This document shows, piece after piece, positions 8,974 through 18,731 of a stretch of 64,000 bases of DNA. The translations under genes were made by a program, and so were the position numbers. The number at the start of each line of letters is the position of its first letter. Positions within the stretch are counted from its first letter, which is position 1. Source of the DNA: Flavobacterium suaedae. Lineage in GTDB: Bacteria > Bacteroidota > Bacteroidia > Flavobacteriales > Flavobacteriaceae. The notes below the pieces were generated by a model that saw only the letters and a program-made list of their open reading frames with translations, made no database searches and was not told the DNA's origin. The stretch spans positions 248,001 to 312,000 of the forward strand of contig NZ_BMJE01000003.1 in assembly GCF_014642915.1 (NCBI RefSeq), read 5' to 3'.

Positions 8974-8995
8974 TTTGTCATTATTTAATGACAAA
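8974..8995. promoter_or_regulatory. Perfect inverted repeat TTTGTCATT-N4-AATGACAAA
   Basis: Two perfect 9-base arms with a four-base spacer lie between hsp20 (minus) and the ABC-F gene (plus). A third ATGACA follows directly at 8995-9000, making a direct repeat with the right arm. No run of T follows, so this looks more like a protein-binding site than a terminator. The cognate regulator is unknown. Confidence 0.5.
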
Positions 8996-9038
8996 ATGAC
9001 ATTTTTATTAATTTTAGCTGCAAATACTTTAAATAGTC

Positions 9039-9046
9039 TATTTTTG
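9039..9046 (+). promoter_or_regulatory. -7 box of the ABC-F gene
   Basis: TATTTTTG matches TAnnTTTG exactly and lies 17 bases before the GTG start. No clear upstream TTG is visible at 17-23 bases. Confidence 0.5.
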
Positions 9047-9062
9047 CACAAAAGCCAATAAC

Positions 9063-10931
9063 GTGAATTACCTTTCAGTAGAAAACATATCCAAATCATT
9101 TGGAGAACGCACACTTTTCAGTGATATATCATTCGGTATTAATAAAGACCAAAAAGTAGCTTTTATAGCTAAAAACGGAACGGGTAAAACCAGCATCCTT
9201 AAAATTATTACAGGAGAGGACACACCCGATACCGGGCAAGTGGTTATGCGAAAGGATATAAAAATGGCTTTCCTACCGCAAGAGCCTAACCTTAACCCCG
9301 AGCTAAGTGTTGAGGAAAGCATATTTGCATCGGATAATGATATACTGAAAGTAATAGAACGTTACGAGAAAGCACTTGAAAATCCTGAAAACACAGAAGA
9401 ATATCAAAAAGCATTTGAGCAAATGGATATTCACAATGCGTGGGATTTTGAAACACAATACAAGCAAATACTTTTTAAGCTAAAACTGGAAGACCTTAAA
9501 CTAAAGGTGAAAAGTCTTTCGGGTGGGCAAAAAAAGCGTTTAGCATTAGCCATAATACTTATTAATAAACCCGATTTATTAATACTGGATGAACCTACCA
9601 ACCACCTAGACCTCGAAATGATTGAATGGCTGGAAAGTTATTTTGCTAAAGAAAACATCACACTATTTATGGTTACACACGACCGCTACTTTTTAGAAAG
9701 GGTGTGTAATGAAATAATAGAAATGGATAACGGGCAGTTATACCAGTACAAAGGGAACTACTCCTACTATCTTGATAAAAAAGAAGAACGCATTGCTGCT
9801 GAAAATGCAAGTATAGACAAAGCCAAAAACTTATTTGTAAAAGAACTGGCTTGGATGCGCCGTCAACCCAAGGCAAGAACCACAAAATCAAAATCACGTC
9901 AGGATGATTTTTATGTAATTAAAGAAAAGGCCAATAGCCGACGTAAAGAGCACCAGGTAGAACTGGAAATAAACATGGAGCGTATGGGTAGCAAAATAGT
10001 AGAGCTACACAACCTCTCCAAAGATTTTAAAGAGAAAACCATACTTAAAAACTTTAGCTACAATTTTAAAAAGGGCGAACGTATTGGTATTATTGGTAAA
10101 AATGGAACGGGAAAATCGACCTTCCTAAATATACTAACACAAAGCATTGCTCCTGATAACGGAAAAGTAGTTATAGGCGAAACGGTTAAAATAGGGTACT
10201 ATACTCAAAATGGTATTAACCCAAAACCGGAACAAAAAGTTATTGATATAATTAAAGAGTTTGGTGAATACATACCATTAACCAAAGGGCGAACTATATC
10301 AGCAGCGCAATTACTGGAGCGTTTCCTGTTCGACCGTAAAAAACAGTATGATTTTGTAGAAAAACTAAGTGGTGGCGAATTAAAACGTCTTTACCTGTGT
10401 ACCGTATTAATACAAAATCCTAACTTTTTAATACTGGATGAGCCTACCAACGATTTAGATATTGTAACCCTTAATGTTTTAGAGAGTTTCCTTTTAGATT
10501 ACCCGGGATGCCTTATTGTAGTATCACACGACAGGTATTTTATGGATAAAATTGTAGATCACCTGTTTGTTTTCAGAGGCGAAGGTGTTATTGAAGATTT
10601 TCCGGGTAACTATAGTGATTTCCGCATTTATGAAGATAGTACTGAACCTGAAAAGGAAGAAACTAAAACTACTACCGATAAAAAATCGTGGAAAAAAGAT
10701 AATGTAAAAAAAGGCTTAACCTTTAATGAGCAAAAGGAATATCAAAAACTGGAGCGCGAGATTAAAGATCTTGAAGAAAAGAAAAAGGAAATAGAAGGTA
10801 TATTTGCCAGTGGAGAACTTGCTGATACTGAGATAACCGAAAAATCGGAAGAGTTACAAAAGGTATTAGACAGCATAGACGAAAAAACAGAACGCTGGTT
10901 TGAACTTAGCGCAAAAATGGAAGAAGCGTAA
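9063..10931 (+). CDS. ABC-F family ATPase (Uup-like)
   Basis: The 622-residue cytosolic ABC-F protein has two ATPase domains and no membrane segment. Domain 1 has Walker A AKNGTGKTS, signature LSGGQKKRLALA and Walker B LDEPTNHLDLEMIEWLE. Domain 2 has GKNGTGKST, LSGGELKRLYLC and LDEPTNDLDIVTLNVLE. A charged linker with RRQPKARTTKSKSRQ joins them. A C-terminal coiled coil (residues ~545-622, KEYQKLEREIKDLEEKKKEI) resembles the Uup nucleic-acid-binding tail. ABC-F proteins act on ribosomes or branched DNA. The start is GTG, with a -7 box 17 bases upstream. The methyltransferase-like gene follows 13 bases later. Confidence 0.92.
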   Translation: MNYLSVENISKSFGERTLFSDISFGINKDQKVAFIAKNGTGKTSILKIITGEDTPDTGQVVMRKDIKMAFLPQEPNLNPELSVEESIFASDNDILKVIERYEKALENPENTEEYQKAFEQMDIHNAWDFETQYKQILFKLKLEDLKLKVKSLSGGQKKRLALAIILINKPDLLILDEPTNHLDLEMIEWLESYFAKENITLFMVTHDRYFLERVCNEIIEMDNGQLYQYKGNYSYYLDKKEERIAAENASIDKAKNLFVKELAWMRRQPKARTTKSKSRQDDFYVIKEKANSRRKEHQVELEINMERMGSKIVELHNLSKDFKEKTILKNFSYNFKKGERIGIIGKNGTGKSTFLNILTQSIAPDNGKVVIGETVKIGYYTQNGINPKPEQKVIDIIKEFGEYIPLTKGRTISAAQLLERFLFDRKKQYDFVEKLSGGELKRLYLCTVLIQNPNFLILDEPTNDLDIVTLNVLESFLLDYPGCLIVVSHDRYFMDKIVDHLFVFRGEGVIEDFPGNYSDFRIYEDSTEPEKEETKTTTDKKSWKKDNVKKGLTFNEQKEYQKLEREIKDLEEKKKEIEGIFASGELADTEITEKSEELQKVLDSIDEKTERWFELSAKMEEA

Positions 10932-10944
10932 TACAAGTAAGTAT

Positions 10945-11574
10945 ATGAAACCATTGAGTTACACAAAATTCCTTTGGAAATCGAGCAATGCACATGGCAT
11001 TCACTCGCCTTTTGTATATAACCTGATTACTAAATGTTTTTATAGCGGTACACCTAAACTGTACCGCAGCAAAAAACACCTTCCTGTAGAAAATATAAGT
11101 ATCGAAGCTGCAAACACCTTACATAAAATAGTTTCAGGAATTAAAGCTTCTAAGTTATATGTATTAGGCAACAAGGCAGAAGAGGCAACTAAAATATTAC
11201 AAGCCTCAGGTGAAAAAGCGAATACGCAACCTTGGTTTTTCTCAACATTAGCTCCTATACCCGGCACTATTGATTTAGCATACATATCCGGAAATGACAC
11301 CGAGTCACTTTTACAACTACTGGAACAAATACTACCAAACGCCAACAGCAATACCGTTTGTATTGTAGGCGATATTCATACTACAGCAGCTGCCGAAAAA
11401 GCCTGGGAAGCTATAAAAGAAAACCCTAGTGTAACAGTGACTATAGACACGTATTACTTAGGGCTTGTGTTTTTCAGAAAAGAACAGGCAAAACAACACT
11501 TTATTGTTCGCCCGTTTACCAACTGGTTTACTAACGCACTATTAGGAGTCCGCAATTTATGGGGACTTATCTAA
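10945..11574 (+). CDS. Methyltransferase-like protein with degenerate SAM motif
   Basis: A 209-residue protein with N-terminus MKPLSYTKFLWKSSNAHGIH followed by SPFVYNLITKCFY, a beginning shared by flavobacterial proteins annotated as class I SAM methyltransferases or O-methyltransferases. Where those have a glycine-rich SAM loop after the first strand, this one reads KLYVLGNKAEEATKIL, which looks degenerate. The C-terminal region (DTYYLGLVFFRKEQAKQHF, then IVRPF) fits the end of the Rossmann-like fold. I chose the ATG at 10945; a TTG at 10900 would overlap the ABC-F end. Enzymatic activity is uncertain. Confidence 0.68.
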   Translation: MKPLSYTKFLWKSSNAHGIHSPFVYNLITKCFYSGTPKLYRSKKHLPVENISIEAANTLHKIVSGIKASKLYVLGNKAEEATKILQASGEKANTQPWFFSTLAPIPGTIDLAYISGNDTESLLQLLEQILPNANSNTVCIVGDIHTTAAAEKAWEAIKENPSVTVTIDTYYLGLVFFRKEQAKQHFIVRPFTNWFTNALLGVRNLWGLI

Positions 11575-11587
11575 TAGCCTTTATACA

Positions 11588-11842
11588 CTAGTTATTACGC
11601 AAAGCATGTATTAACTCTGATTTACTCATTTTAGAGCGTCCGTCTATACCTACCTTTTTAGCTTGCTCATATAACTCTTCTTTGGTTCGGTCTTCATACT
11701 TTTCAGCATGACCACCTTTTGTACCGGAATCCTCCGTATTGGCAATACGTGCTGATTTCTCTTTACTGTAACCTCTATCTCTTAAAGCTTCATATTGTTC
11801 TTTATTTTTAACGCTTGGTCCTGGATCTTTTCTACCTGGCAT
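11588..11842 (-). CDS. DUF7218 / Rho N-terminal-like small protein
   Basis: An 84-residue hydrophilic protein. The first half (PGPSVKNKEQYEALRDRGYS, then KEKSARIANTE) resembles a family annotated DUF7218 or plasmid-stabilisation-like. The second half (RTKEELYEQAKKVGIDGRSK, then MSKSELIHALR) is a Rho N-terminal/SAP-like helix-extended-helix that usually binds nucleic acids. Such proteins often occur in stress regulons, but nothing here proves that. It converges on the methyltransferase-like gene with a 13-base gap and no visible terminator. Confidence 0.8.
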   Translation of the reverse strand: MPGRKDPGPSVKNKEQYEALRDRGYSKEKSARIANTEDSGTKGGHAEKYEDRTKEELYEQAKKVGIDGRSKMSKSELIHALRNN

Positions 11843-11945
11843 AATTTTACAATTTTTTAGTTATACTTCCTTTTTCTTATTTATTTTTTCTTACTTAAAA
11901 GTAACTATTATGAAAGGTTTAAACCGTTAACCATCAGTTAAAAAA

Positions 11946-11977
11946 CAAAAAAAGAGGTTGCAATACGCAACCCCTTT
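11946..11977 (-). terminator. Intrinsic terminator after the lipoprotein gene
   Basis: The stem AAAGAGGTTGC (11951-11961) pairs with 11967-11977 with one mismatch. On the minus strand it is followed by seven T residues. It lies 36 bases after the stop of the 12013-12672 gene. Confidence 0.85.
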
Positions 11978-12012
11978 AATACGAATAATAATTAACCTTT
12001 ATCTATTCGCTA

Positions 12013-12672
12013 TTATTCTGCAGCTTCCTTAGCTTCTTCGTTCTCTTCTCCTTTAGCTGTCATTCTTTCCCATGCAAACTTAGTAGCAAAACTAGTTTTA
12101 AGTTTAGCAATCTCCATATTGTCTTCAGTTGTTAAACCTTGCTCTTCTACAGTGTTTTTTCTTGCATCAAGTGCTTCATACCAAGCTTTTATCATATCAA
12201 GTTGGTCACGAGAGTAACTATCCTTGTTAGCTTCAAAAGTTTCTACAAACTGTTTGTAAACACCTAGTATATTATCTTTGTTTACCCAAGTAAAGTCCAT
12301 GTTTCCACCTTGAGGCTCATGTCCAAACAATCCATTATACAAAGAAGCTTCTTTAGCGTCATTAGCTTCTTCCATTGTTTTGTTCTTTACCTCGTTGTAC
12401 TTTTCTTTTGTATCATTAATTTTCTCTTCAGCAGCAGCTCTATCTTTTACACTTTCTAATCCAGATTCAGCTTCAGAAAGCCTGTTGTTGTACTCTGAAT
12501 CGATAGTTTCCCAATTCGCTACTCTTTCTTCGTCGTCTAACCCTTGTATAGAGTCTACGTATGCCTCATATCCGTCTACACTATCCTGTGCAGCCATTTC
12601 AGCATCATTCTTACAAGATGTAAATCCTGCTGCTATAAGAGCAGCACCTAGCATTAAATTAAATCTTTTCAT
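12013..12672 (-). CDS. Predicted helical lipoprotein
   Basis: The 219-residue protein has a lipoprotein signal peptide, MKRFNLMLGAALIAAGFTSC, with the lipidated cysteine at residue 20 in FTSC. The mature part is acidic and highly helical with coiled-coil character (RLSEAESGLESVKDRAAAEE, then KINDTKEKYNEVKNK) and contains a conserved-looking FTWVNKDNILGVYKQFV segment. Lys-Asn-Asp follow the cysteine. I do not recognise the function; DUF6565-like flavobacterial lipoproteins have a similar build. It is a single-gene unit with its own terminator, and TACCTTTA about 40 bases upstream is a near -7 box. Confidence 0.8.
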   Translation of the reverse strand: MKRFNLMLGAALIAAGFTSCKNDAEMAAQDSVDGYEAYVDSIQGLDDEERVANWETIDSEYNNRLSEAESGLESVKDRAAAEEKINDTKEKYNEVKNKTMEEANDAKEASLYNGLFGHEPQGGNMDFTWVNKDNILGVYKQFVETFEANKDSYSRDQLDMIKAWYEALDARKNTVEEQGLTTEDNMEIAKLKTSFATKFAWERMTAKGEENEEAKEAAE

Positions 12673-13019
12673 GGTTCTTTTGTTTTATTTTTTCTGATTA
12701 ACTATGGTGTAAAGGTAAATCCGTATTAATCATATTTCAAAGTTTTAGTTTATTTATTAGGAATACTTTAGCAGTTATAACAATAAATTAAGTTTAATTA
12801 AGAATACGTTAACAGGGCTAGCTTTTTTACAGCGTCTTTTCCTACTACAATTATTTAAGGAAATAAATAATACCATTTTACTATTATAATTAAATAGAAT
12901 AGAACTATTCTTTCACATTCTTTAACCTATTGTCTTAAACCGTAGTTAATTAATAAACCATTAATACAAATGCGATAATCAGTAATGTAACTTTGATAAT
13001 GAACCTAAAAAAACAGATT
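12673..13019. other. AT-rich intergenic region with divergent promoters
   Basis: About 350 bases without a gene. I see a near -7 box for the minus-strand lipoprotein gene close to 12714, and TAACTTTG (12988-12995), an exact TAnnTTTG, for the plus-strand small secreted protein. No RNA structure or convincing small gene was seen in between. Confidence 0.5.
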
Positions 13020-13292
13020 ATGAAAAAGATAGTATTTACCCTTAGCACATTACTTACTATAACTTTAGCAACCGCACAAAGCTATCCTAAGCAACCGGAC
13101 CCTAAAGTATATAACGTGATAAGACATGACAGTAAAAGTGAAAAAGCAACTGAAGCAGAAGAAGAAAGAGAAGCTGTTGCTACAACAGGAATACAGGAAG
13201 CCAGAAGAGAAGACCAGGAAAATGTAGACCGAGAAGTAACTGAAACGGAAAACAACAACCAAAACGGTTTAGTTAATAACGATAACCAATAG
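13020..13292 (+). CDS. Small secreted charged protein
   Basis: The 90-residue protein has a clear signal peptide (MKKIVFTLSTLLTITLATAQ) and a mature part of about 70 residues rich in Glu, Arg and Asn (EAEEEREAVATT, ending NGLVNNDNQ), predicted mostly disordered. No family is recognised. I use the ATG at 13020: the upstream TTG frame at 12993 begins inside the -7 box 12988-12995, so it would not be transcribed. A strong terminator follows at 13332-13363. Confidence 0.7.
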   Translation: MKKIVFTLSTLLTITLATAQSYPKQPDPKVYNVIRHDSKSEKATEAEEEREAVATTGIQEARREDQENVDREVTETENNNQNGLVNNDNQ

Positions 13293-13331
13293 TATTTATA
13301 ATACCCTCAATATTATACAAAATGTTATTTT

Positions 13332-13363
13332 AAAAAGAGGTGCTGATTTAAGCACCTCTTTTT
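13332..13363 (+). terminator. Intrinsic terminator
   Basis: A 13-bp perfect stem (AAAAAGAGGTGCT, 13332-13344, with 13351-13363), six-base loop, ends in TTTTT. Confidence 0.9.
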
Positions 13364-13451
13364 AATTCCATACAATACTTATTCGTAAATCAACATTCAT
13401 AGATTTTACTCTCAGAAAAAAATCACTACTTTTAAGGCTTAAAACTCAGCT

Positions 13452-14159
13452 ATGGCAAAACCTATAATTGATATAAAAGGTATAACCCGAGATTTCCCTT
13501 TAGGAAGCGAAGTAGTTAAAGTACTAAAGGGCATAGACCTAAAAATAAATAAAGGAGAGTATGTTGCTTTAATGGGACCTTCGGGTTCCGGTAAAAGTAC
13601 CTTAATGAATTTATTAGGTTGCTTGGACACACCTACATCGGGCTCTTATATATTAAATGGTAAAGACGCAAGCCAAATGAGCGATGATGAGCTTGCTGAA
13701 ATACGTAACAAAGAAATAGGCTTTGTATTCCAGACTTTTAACCTGCTACCGCGTACCACAGCGCTTGATAATGTTGCATTACCAATGGTATACGCAGGTT
13801 ACAACAAATCTGAACGTAATGAACGTGCTACCGAAGTACTTACACAAGTAGGACTGGCTGACCGCATGGACCATAAACCCAACCAGCTTTCGGGAGGGCA
13901 ACGCCAAAGGGTAGCTGTTGCAAGAGCACTGGTTAACCACCCTTCTATAATACTTGCTGATGAACCTACCGGTAACCTTGACAGTAAAACATCTGTAGAG
14001 ATTATGAATTTATTTGATGAAATTCATGCAAACGGAAATACTGTTATACTGGTTACACACGAAGAAGATATTGCAGAACACGCACACAGAATAATACGAC
14101 TGAGAGATGGTATTATAGAAAGTGATAATGTAAACCCTAAACCTGTACAGCAACTATAA
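13452..14159 (+). CDS. ABC transporter ATP-binding protein (LolD/MacB type)
   Basis: The 235-residue ATPase has Walker [11 protein letters not shown]-loop [18 protein letters not shown], signature [15 protein letters not shown], Walker [14 protein letters not shown] and H-loop VTHEED. The FNLLP...NV...P layout and [11 protein letters not shown] are typical of the LolD/MacB/FtsE group, which power mechanotransmission-type permeases in lipoprotein release or macrolide and peptide efflux. No permease or fusion protein gene is adjacent, so the partner is encoded elsewhere. It could equally be an uncharacterised lolD homologue. Confidence 0.9.
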   Translation: MAKPIIDIKGITRDFPLGSEVVKVLKGIDLKINKGEYVALMGPSGSGKSTLMNLLGCLDTPTSGSYILNGKDASQMSDDELAEIRNKEIGFVFQTFNLLPRTTALDNVALPMVYAGYNKSERNERATEVLTQVGLADRMDHKPNQLSGGQRQRVAVARALVNHPSIILADEPTGNLDSKTSVEIMNLFDEIHANGNTVILVTHEEDIAEHAHRIIRLRDGIIESDNVNPKPVQQL

Positions 14160-14236
14160 CAGAAATAAAAGGATTGTTTATTACAACACATCACACTCAT
14201 TACAAAAACCACCCTTCTTAGAAATCCATAATAATA

Positions 14237-14809
14237 ATGAAAGTATATACTAAAACCGGAGATAAAGGAACAACCGCTCTCTTTGGCGGAACACGTGTAC
14301 CTAAACATCATATACGTATAGAAAGCTACGGAACTGTTGACGAACTAAACTCACATATAGGTTTAATTCGAGATCAGGAAATGAACCCACTTTATAAAAA
14401 AGTTTTAGAGCGCGTGCAGGACAGACTTTTTACTTTAGGTGCCATATTGGCAACTCCTCCGGAAAAAGAAGTTTTAAAAAACGGAAAAGAACGTTTAAAC
14501 ATTGCAAAAATATCTAAAAAAGATATTGAGCTTCTTGAAAATGAAATTGATAACATGGAGGAAGCCCTCCCACCTATGACTCATTTTGTGCTTCCGGGCG
14601 GGCATACTACAGTGTCATACTGTCATATAACACGTTGTGTTTGTCGCCGTGCAGAGCGTTTAGCAGTACATTTAAACGAGATTGAACCTGTTGACAGTAT
14701 GGTTTTGACATACTTAAACCGACTTTCTGACTATCTTTTTGTACTGGCACGGAAGTTGTCCTACGATTTAAACGCGGATGAAGTTAAATGGATTCCTGAA
14801 AAGCCTTAA
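14237..14809 (+). CDS. PduO-type cob(I)alamin adenosyltransferase
   Basis: The 190-residue enzyme transfers the adenosyl group of ATP to cob(I)alamin to form coenzyme B12. The PduO-family ATP-binding N-terminus is intact (KVYTKTGDKGTTALFGGTRV), as are SYGTVDELNSHIGL, the ATP/cobalamin segment CHITRCVCRRAERLAV, and LNRLSDYLFVLAR near the end. Bacteroidota use adenosylcobalamin for methylmalonyl-CoA mutase. The mutase chaperone MeaB is encoded 10 kb away in this window, which fits a shared pathway. It follows the ABC ATPase gene by 77 bases and may be co-transcribed. Confidence 0.93.
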   Translation: MKVYTKTGDKGTTALFGGTRVPKHHIRIESYGTVDELNSHIGLIRDQEMNPLYKKVLERVQDRLFTLGAILATPPEKEVLKNGKERLNIAKISKKDIELLENEIDNMEEALPPMTHFVLPGGHTTVSYCHITRCVCRRAERLAVHLNEIEPVDSMVLTYLNRLSDYLFVLARKLSYDLNADEVKWIPEKP

Positions 14810-14899
14810 TATACAAGGGATAGCAAGAGTTATCTATAATAAATTTTAGCCCGCCTAAAACGTTCTTACTTTTTTTAAATAAATTAAGCAAATTTTTAC

Positions 14900-14929
14900 T
14901 TGACATTTTCAGTATAAAATTTATTTTTG
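14900..14929 (+). promoter_or_regulatory. Consensus Bacteroidota promoter of the DUF2795 gene
   Basis: TTG at 14900-14902, a 19-base spacer, then TATTTTTG at 14922-14929 exactly match TTG-N17-23-TAnnTTTG. It lies 23 bases before the ATG at 14953. Confidence 0.8.
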
Positions 14930-14952
14930 CATAAAATTAAATCGTTAAAAAG

Positions 14953-15174
14953 ATGTATTGGACATTAGAACTGGCATCATACCTTAGTGATGCGCCATGG
15001 CCGGCTACAAAGGATGAGCTAATTGATTATGCCATCAGGACAGGAGCACCATTAGAGGTTGTAGAAAATCTTCAGTCCATCGAAGATGAAGGGGAAATAT
15101 ACGAGTCCATGGAAGAAATATGGCCGGACTACCCTACTGACGAAGATTATCTCTGGAATGAGGATGAATATTAG
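14953..15174 (+). CDS. DUF2795 domain protein
   Basis: A 73-residue acidic protein (MYWTLELASYLSDAPWPATK, then DELIDYAIRTGAP and DYPTDEDYLWNEDEY). It matches the DUF2795 family of small proteins common in Bacteroidota, often encoded near housekeeping genes; no molecular function is known to me. It is a single-gene unit with a consensus promoter upstream and an intrinsic terminator directly downstream, just before secA. Confidence 0.88.
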   Translation: MYWTLELASYLSDAPWPATKDELIDYAIRTGAPLEVVENLQSIEDEGEIYESMEEIWPDYPTDEDYLWNEDEY

Positions 15175-15196
15175 CAGAAAATAAAAATTTCAATTG

Positions 15197-15225
15197 AAAA
15201 GTCTCTTTTGTGAGGCTTTTTTTTT
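15197..15225 (+). terminator. Intrinsic terminator after the DUF2795 gene
   Basis: The stem AAAAGTCTC (15197-15205) pairs with 15212-15220 (one wobble), with a six-base loop, then a run of nine T. The next promoter is embedded in it. Confidence 0.85.
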
Positions 15226-15236
15226 GGTTAAATTTG
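15208..15236 (+). promoter_or_regulatory. Promoter of secA overlapping the upstream terminator
   Basis: TTG at 15208-15210, an 18-base spacer and TAAATTTG at 15229-15236 match the Bacteroidota consensus. The -33 element sits in the loop of the DUF2795 terminator. The secA ATG is 39 bases downstream. Confidence 0.65.
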
Positions 15237-15274
15237 TTGATAATAAATTAATTATAACATAAGCATATATAATA

Positions 15275-18200
15275 ATGAGTTTAATAAATAACATTATTAA
15301 AGCTTTTGTAGGTGATAAGTCTGAAAAAGATATTAAGGCAATACAGCCTATTATCAAAAAGATTCATTCATTTGAAGAAGCTTTAACAAGTCTTTCGCAT
15401 GATGAGCTTAGGGCTAAAACTATATCTTTTAAAGAAAAGATTAAGGAAGCCAGAGCAGAAAAAGATGCGAAAATTGCATCATACCTTGAAGAGATAGAAA
15501 AAACAGAAGATATAGACCAAAGAGAGGATATTTATGCCTCTATAGATGCACTTGAAAAAGAAGCATACGATATATCTGAAAAAGTATTAATGGATATTCT
15601 TCCGGAAGCGTTTGCAGTAGTAAAAGAAACAGCAAGACGTTTTAAAGAAAATACCCATATAACAGTTACAGCTACCCCTAAAGACAGAGAGTTTTCTGCT
15701 ACTAAGGCGTATGTAGAGCTTGATGGCGATAATGCTGTATGGGCAAACTCGTGGGATGCAGCAGGTAAAGAAATTACCTGGGACATGATTCACTATGATG
15801 TTCAGTTAATAGGTGGTGTGGTACTACACGAAGGTAAAATTGCCGAGATGCAAACCGGTGAAGGTAAAACCCTTGTGGCGACATTACCAATATACTTAAA
15901 TGCACTTACAGGAAATGGTGTACACCTTGTAACGGTTAACGACTATCTTGCAAAACGTGATAGTACATGGAAAGCGCCATTATTTGAATTCCACGGTCTT
16001 ACTGTAGATTGTATTGATAATCACCAGCCAAACTCTGACGCAAGACGTAAAGCGTATGCTGCTGATGTTACTTATGGTACTAATAACGAATTTGGTTTTG
16101 ATTACCTAAGGGATAACATGGCACACTCGCCTAACGACCTTGTACAGCGTAAGCATAACTATGCTATTGTGGATGAGGTTGACTCTGTATTAATTGATGA
16201 TGCCCGTACACCGCTTATTATATCAGGACCTGTACCGCAGGGAGATCGCCATGAGTTTAACGAACTTAAACCTAAAGTAGACAACCTTGTAAATATGCAA
16301 AGAACACTTCTTAACGGTGTACTTGCAGAAGCTAAAAAGCTAATAAAAGAAGGTAATACTAAAGAAGGTGGTTTCTTATTACTGAGAGTTCACAGAGGTT
16401 TACCAAAAAGTAAAGCACTTATAAAATTCCTTAGTGAAGAAGGTGTTAAGCAGATACTTCAAAAAACTGAAAACCAGTACATGCAGGACAACAACCGAGA
16501 TATGCACAAGGTTGATGAAGCACTGTACTTTGTTATAGAAGAAAAAAATAATCAGGTTGAATTAACAGATAACGGTATACAATTCCTTTCTCAGGATACT
16601 GATAAAGACTTCTTTGTACTGCCGGATATTGGTACCGAAATTGCCAATATAGAAAAGAAAAAACTTGAAAAAGAGGAAGAAGCTGAACAAAAAGAAGAAC
16701 TGTTTAGAGACTTCTCTGTAAAAAGTGAGCGTATACACACCCTTACACAGTTACTAAAAGCCTATACTTTATTTGAAAAAGACGTAGAATACGTTATTGA
16801 AGAAAATAAAGTAATGATTGTAGATGAGCAAACCGGTCGTATAATGGACGGACGTCGTTACTCTGATGGTTTACATCAGGCAATCGAGGCGAAAGAAAAC
16901 GTTAAGATTGAAGCGGCTACCCAAACTTTTGCAACTATTACACTGCAAAACTATTTTAGAATGTACAACAAACTTTCCGGTATGACGGGTACTGCGGTAA
17001 CCGAAGCAGGAGAGTTCTGGGAAATATACAAACTGGATGTGGTAGAAATACCTACCAACCGCCCTATTGCACGTAACGACCAGCATGATTTAATATACAA
17101 AACCATGCGTGAGAAGTTTAATGCAGTAATTGATGATGTTACTAAACTTTCTCAGCAAGGGCGCCCTGTACTTATTGGTACAACATCCGTTGAAATATCT
17201 GAGTTACTAAGCCGTATGCTTAAAATGAGAAATGTTAAGCACAACGTACTGAATGCAAAACTACACAAGCGTGAAGCAGAAGTTGTAGCGGAAGCAGGTA
17301 AACCTGGCGTAGTAACTATAGCAACAAACATGGCAGGTCGTGGTACGGATATTAAACTTTCTAAGGAAGTTAAAGATGCCGGAGGTCTTGCTATTATAGG
17401 TACAGAACGTCACGATTCAAGACGTGTAGACAGACAGCTTCGTGGTCGTGCAGGACGTCAGGGAGACCCTGGTAGTTCTCAGTTCTATGTATCGCTAGAA
17501 GATAACCTGATGCGTTTATTCGGTTCTGAAAGAGTAGCAAAAGTTATGGACAGAATGGGACTTAAAGAGGGTGAGGTTATACAGCACTCTATGATGACCA
17601 AGTCTATAGAACGTGCACAGAAAAAAGTGGAAGAAAACAATTTTGGTGTTCGTAAAAGACTACTTGAGTATGATGATGTAATGAACGCACAGCGTGAAGT
17701 TATATACAAACGCAGAAAACACGCATTACATGGTGACCGCCTAAAAGTGGACATCGCCAACATGATGTATGATACTGCGGAAGAAATAGCTCAGGTAAAC
17801 AAGCAAGCTAACGATTACAAAAACTTTGAGTTTGAGTTAATCCGTTACTTCTCTATAAGCTCCCCTGTTACAGAAGCGGAATTCTCTAAACTATCAGAGA
17901 GAGAACTTACCGGTAAAGTATACAAAACGGTAATGGATGCGTATAACGAAAAAACAGAACGTGATGCAGCAGAAGCTTACCCTGTAATTAAAGGTGTTTA
18001 CGAAAACAACGAATCGCAGTATGAACGTATTGTAGTACCGTTCACTGATGGTATTAAAACACTTAATGTTGTCACCAACCTTGAAAAAGCATACGAAACT
18101 GAAGGTAAATCACTAATTGCTGATTTTGAAAAGAACATTACTTTAGCAATAGTTGATGAAGCTTGGAAAAAGCACCTTCGTAAAATGGATGAGTTAAAAC

Positions 18201-18637
18201 AGTCTGTACAGCTTGCAGTACACGAGCAGAAAGACCCGCTACTTATCTATAAGTTTGAAGCCTTTAACCTGTTTAAGAAAACAGTTGGTAACATTAACCG
18301 TGACGTAATTTCATTCCTGTTTAAAGGTACGTTGCCTTCTCAAAACACAAATAACATTCAGGAGGCTAAACAAGCTCAAAGAGTTAAAGAAAATTACCAA
18401 ACCACTAAGGAAGAGGTTTTAAATACTGATGAAATGGCAGCTAAGGCACGCGAAGTTTCGCAAAACCAGCAGCAAAAGCCACAAGTAACCGAAACTATAG
18501 TTAGAACGGCACCAAAAATAAGCCGTAACGAAAATGTAACTATAAAGCATGTTATGAGTGGTAAAACTGAAACCATGAAGTTTAAAAAAGCTGAAAGTTT
18601 ACTGGCATCGGGAGAATGGGTTATAATTAACGAATAG
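15275..18637 (+). CDS. secA: Preprotein translocase ATPase SecA
   Basis: SecA is the motor that pushes preproteins through SecYEG. The 1120-residue protein is longer than the ~900 of E. coli, as usual in Bacteroidota. It shows Walker [57 protein letters not shown], the preprotein-crosslinking domain, and NBD2 motifs [12 protein letters not shown] and [14 protein letters not shown]. The extra length includes a charged insert around residues 335-500 between the first helicase motifs and NBD2. The C-terminus ends [19 protein letters not shown] without the Cys-rich zinc/SecB-binding tail. It has its own promoter and a strong terminator. Confidence 0.98.
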   Translation: MSLINNIIKAFVGDKSEKDIKAIQPIIKKIHSFEEALTSLSHDELRAKTISFKEKIKEARAEKDAKIASYLEEIEKTEDIDQREDIYASIDALEKEAYDISEKVLMDILPEAFAVVKETARRFKENTHITVTATPKDREFSATKAYVELDGDNAVWANSWDAAGKEITWDMIHYDVQLIGGVVLHEGKIAEMQTGEGKTLVATLPIYLNALTGNGVHLVTVNDYLAKRDSTWKAPLFEFHGLTVDCIDNHQPNSDARRKAYAADVTYGTNNEFGFDYLRDNMAHSPNDLVQRKHNYAIVDEVDSVLIDDARTPLIISGPVPQGDRHEFNELKPKVDNLVNMQRTLLNGVLAEAKKLIKEGNTKEGGFLLLRVHRGLPKSKALIKFLSEEGVKQILQKTENQYMQDNNRDMHKVDEALYFVIEEKNNQVELTDNGIQFLSQDTDKDFFVLPDIGTEIANIEKKKLEKEEEAEQKEELFRDFSVKSERIHTLTQLLKAYTLFEKDVEYVIEENKVMIVDEQTGRIMDGRRYSDGLHQAIEAKENVKIEAATQTFATITLQNYFRMYNKLSGMTGTAVTEAGEFWEIYKLDVVEIPTNRPIARNDQHDLIYKTMREKFNAVIDDVTKLSQQGRPVLIGTTSVEISELLSRMLKMRNVKHNVLNAKLHKREAEVVAEAGKPGVVTIATNMAGRGTDIKLSKEVKDAGGLAIIGTERHDSRRVDRQLRGRAGRQGDPGSSQFYVSLEDNLMRLFGSERVAKVMDRMGLKEGEVIQHSMMTKSIERAQKKVEENNFGVRKRLLEYDDVMNAQREVIYKRRKHALHGDRLKVDIANMMYDTAEEIAQVNKQANDYKNFEFELIRYFSISSPVTEAEFSKLSERELTGKVYKTVMDAYNEKTERDAAEAYPVIKGVYENNESQYERIVVPFTDGIKTLNVVTNLEKAYETEGKSLIADFEKNITLAIVDEAWKKHLRKMDELKQSVQLAVHEQKDPLLIYKFEAFNLFKKTVGNINRDVISFLFKGTLPSQNTNNIQEAKQAQRVKENYQTTKEEVLNTDEMAAKAREVSQNQQQKPQVTETIVRTAPKISRNENVTIKHVMSGKTETMKFKKAESLLASGEWVIINE

Positions 18638-18661
18638 AACTTATAATTCTTCATATTTAAC

Positions 18662-18695
18662 ATCCTCCATATAGTATTTATATGGAGGATTTTTT
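18662..18695 (+). terminator. Intrinsic terminator after secA
   Basis: A 12-bp perfect stem (ATCCTCCATATA, 18662-18673, with 18679-18690), five-base loop, then TTTTT. Confidence 0.92.
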
Positions 18696-18731
18696 ATATT
18701 GACTTTCAACCTAATATTGTAAGTAAACAAC

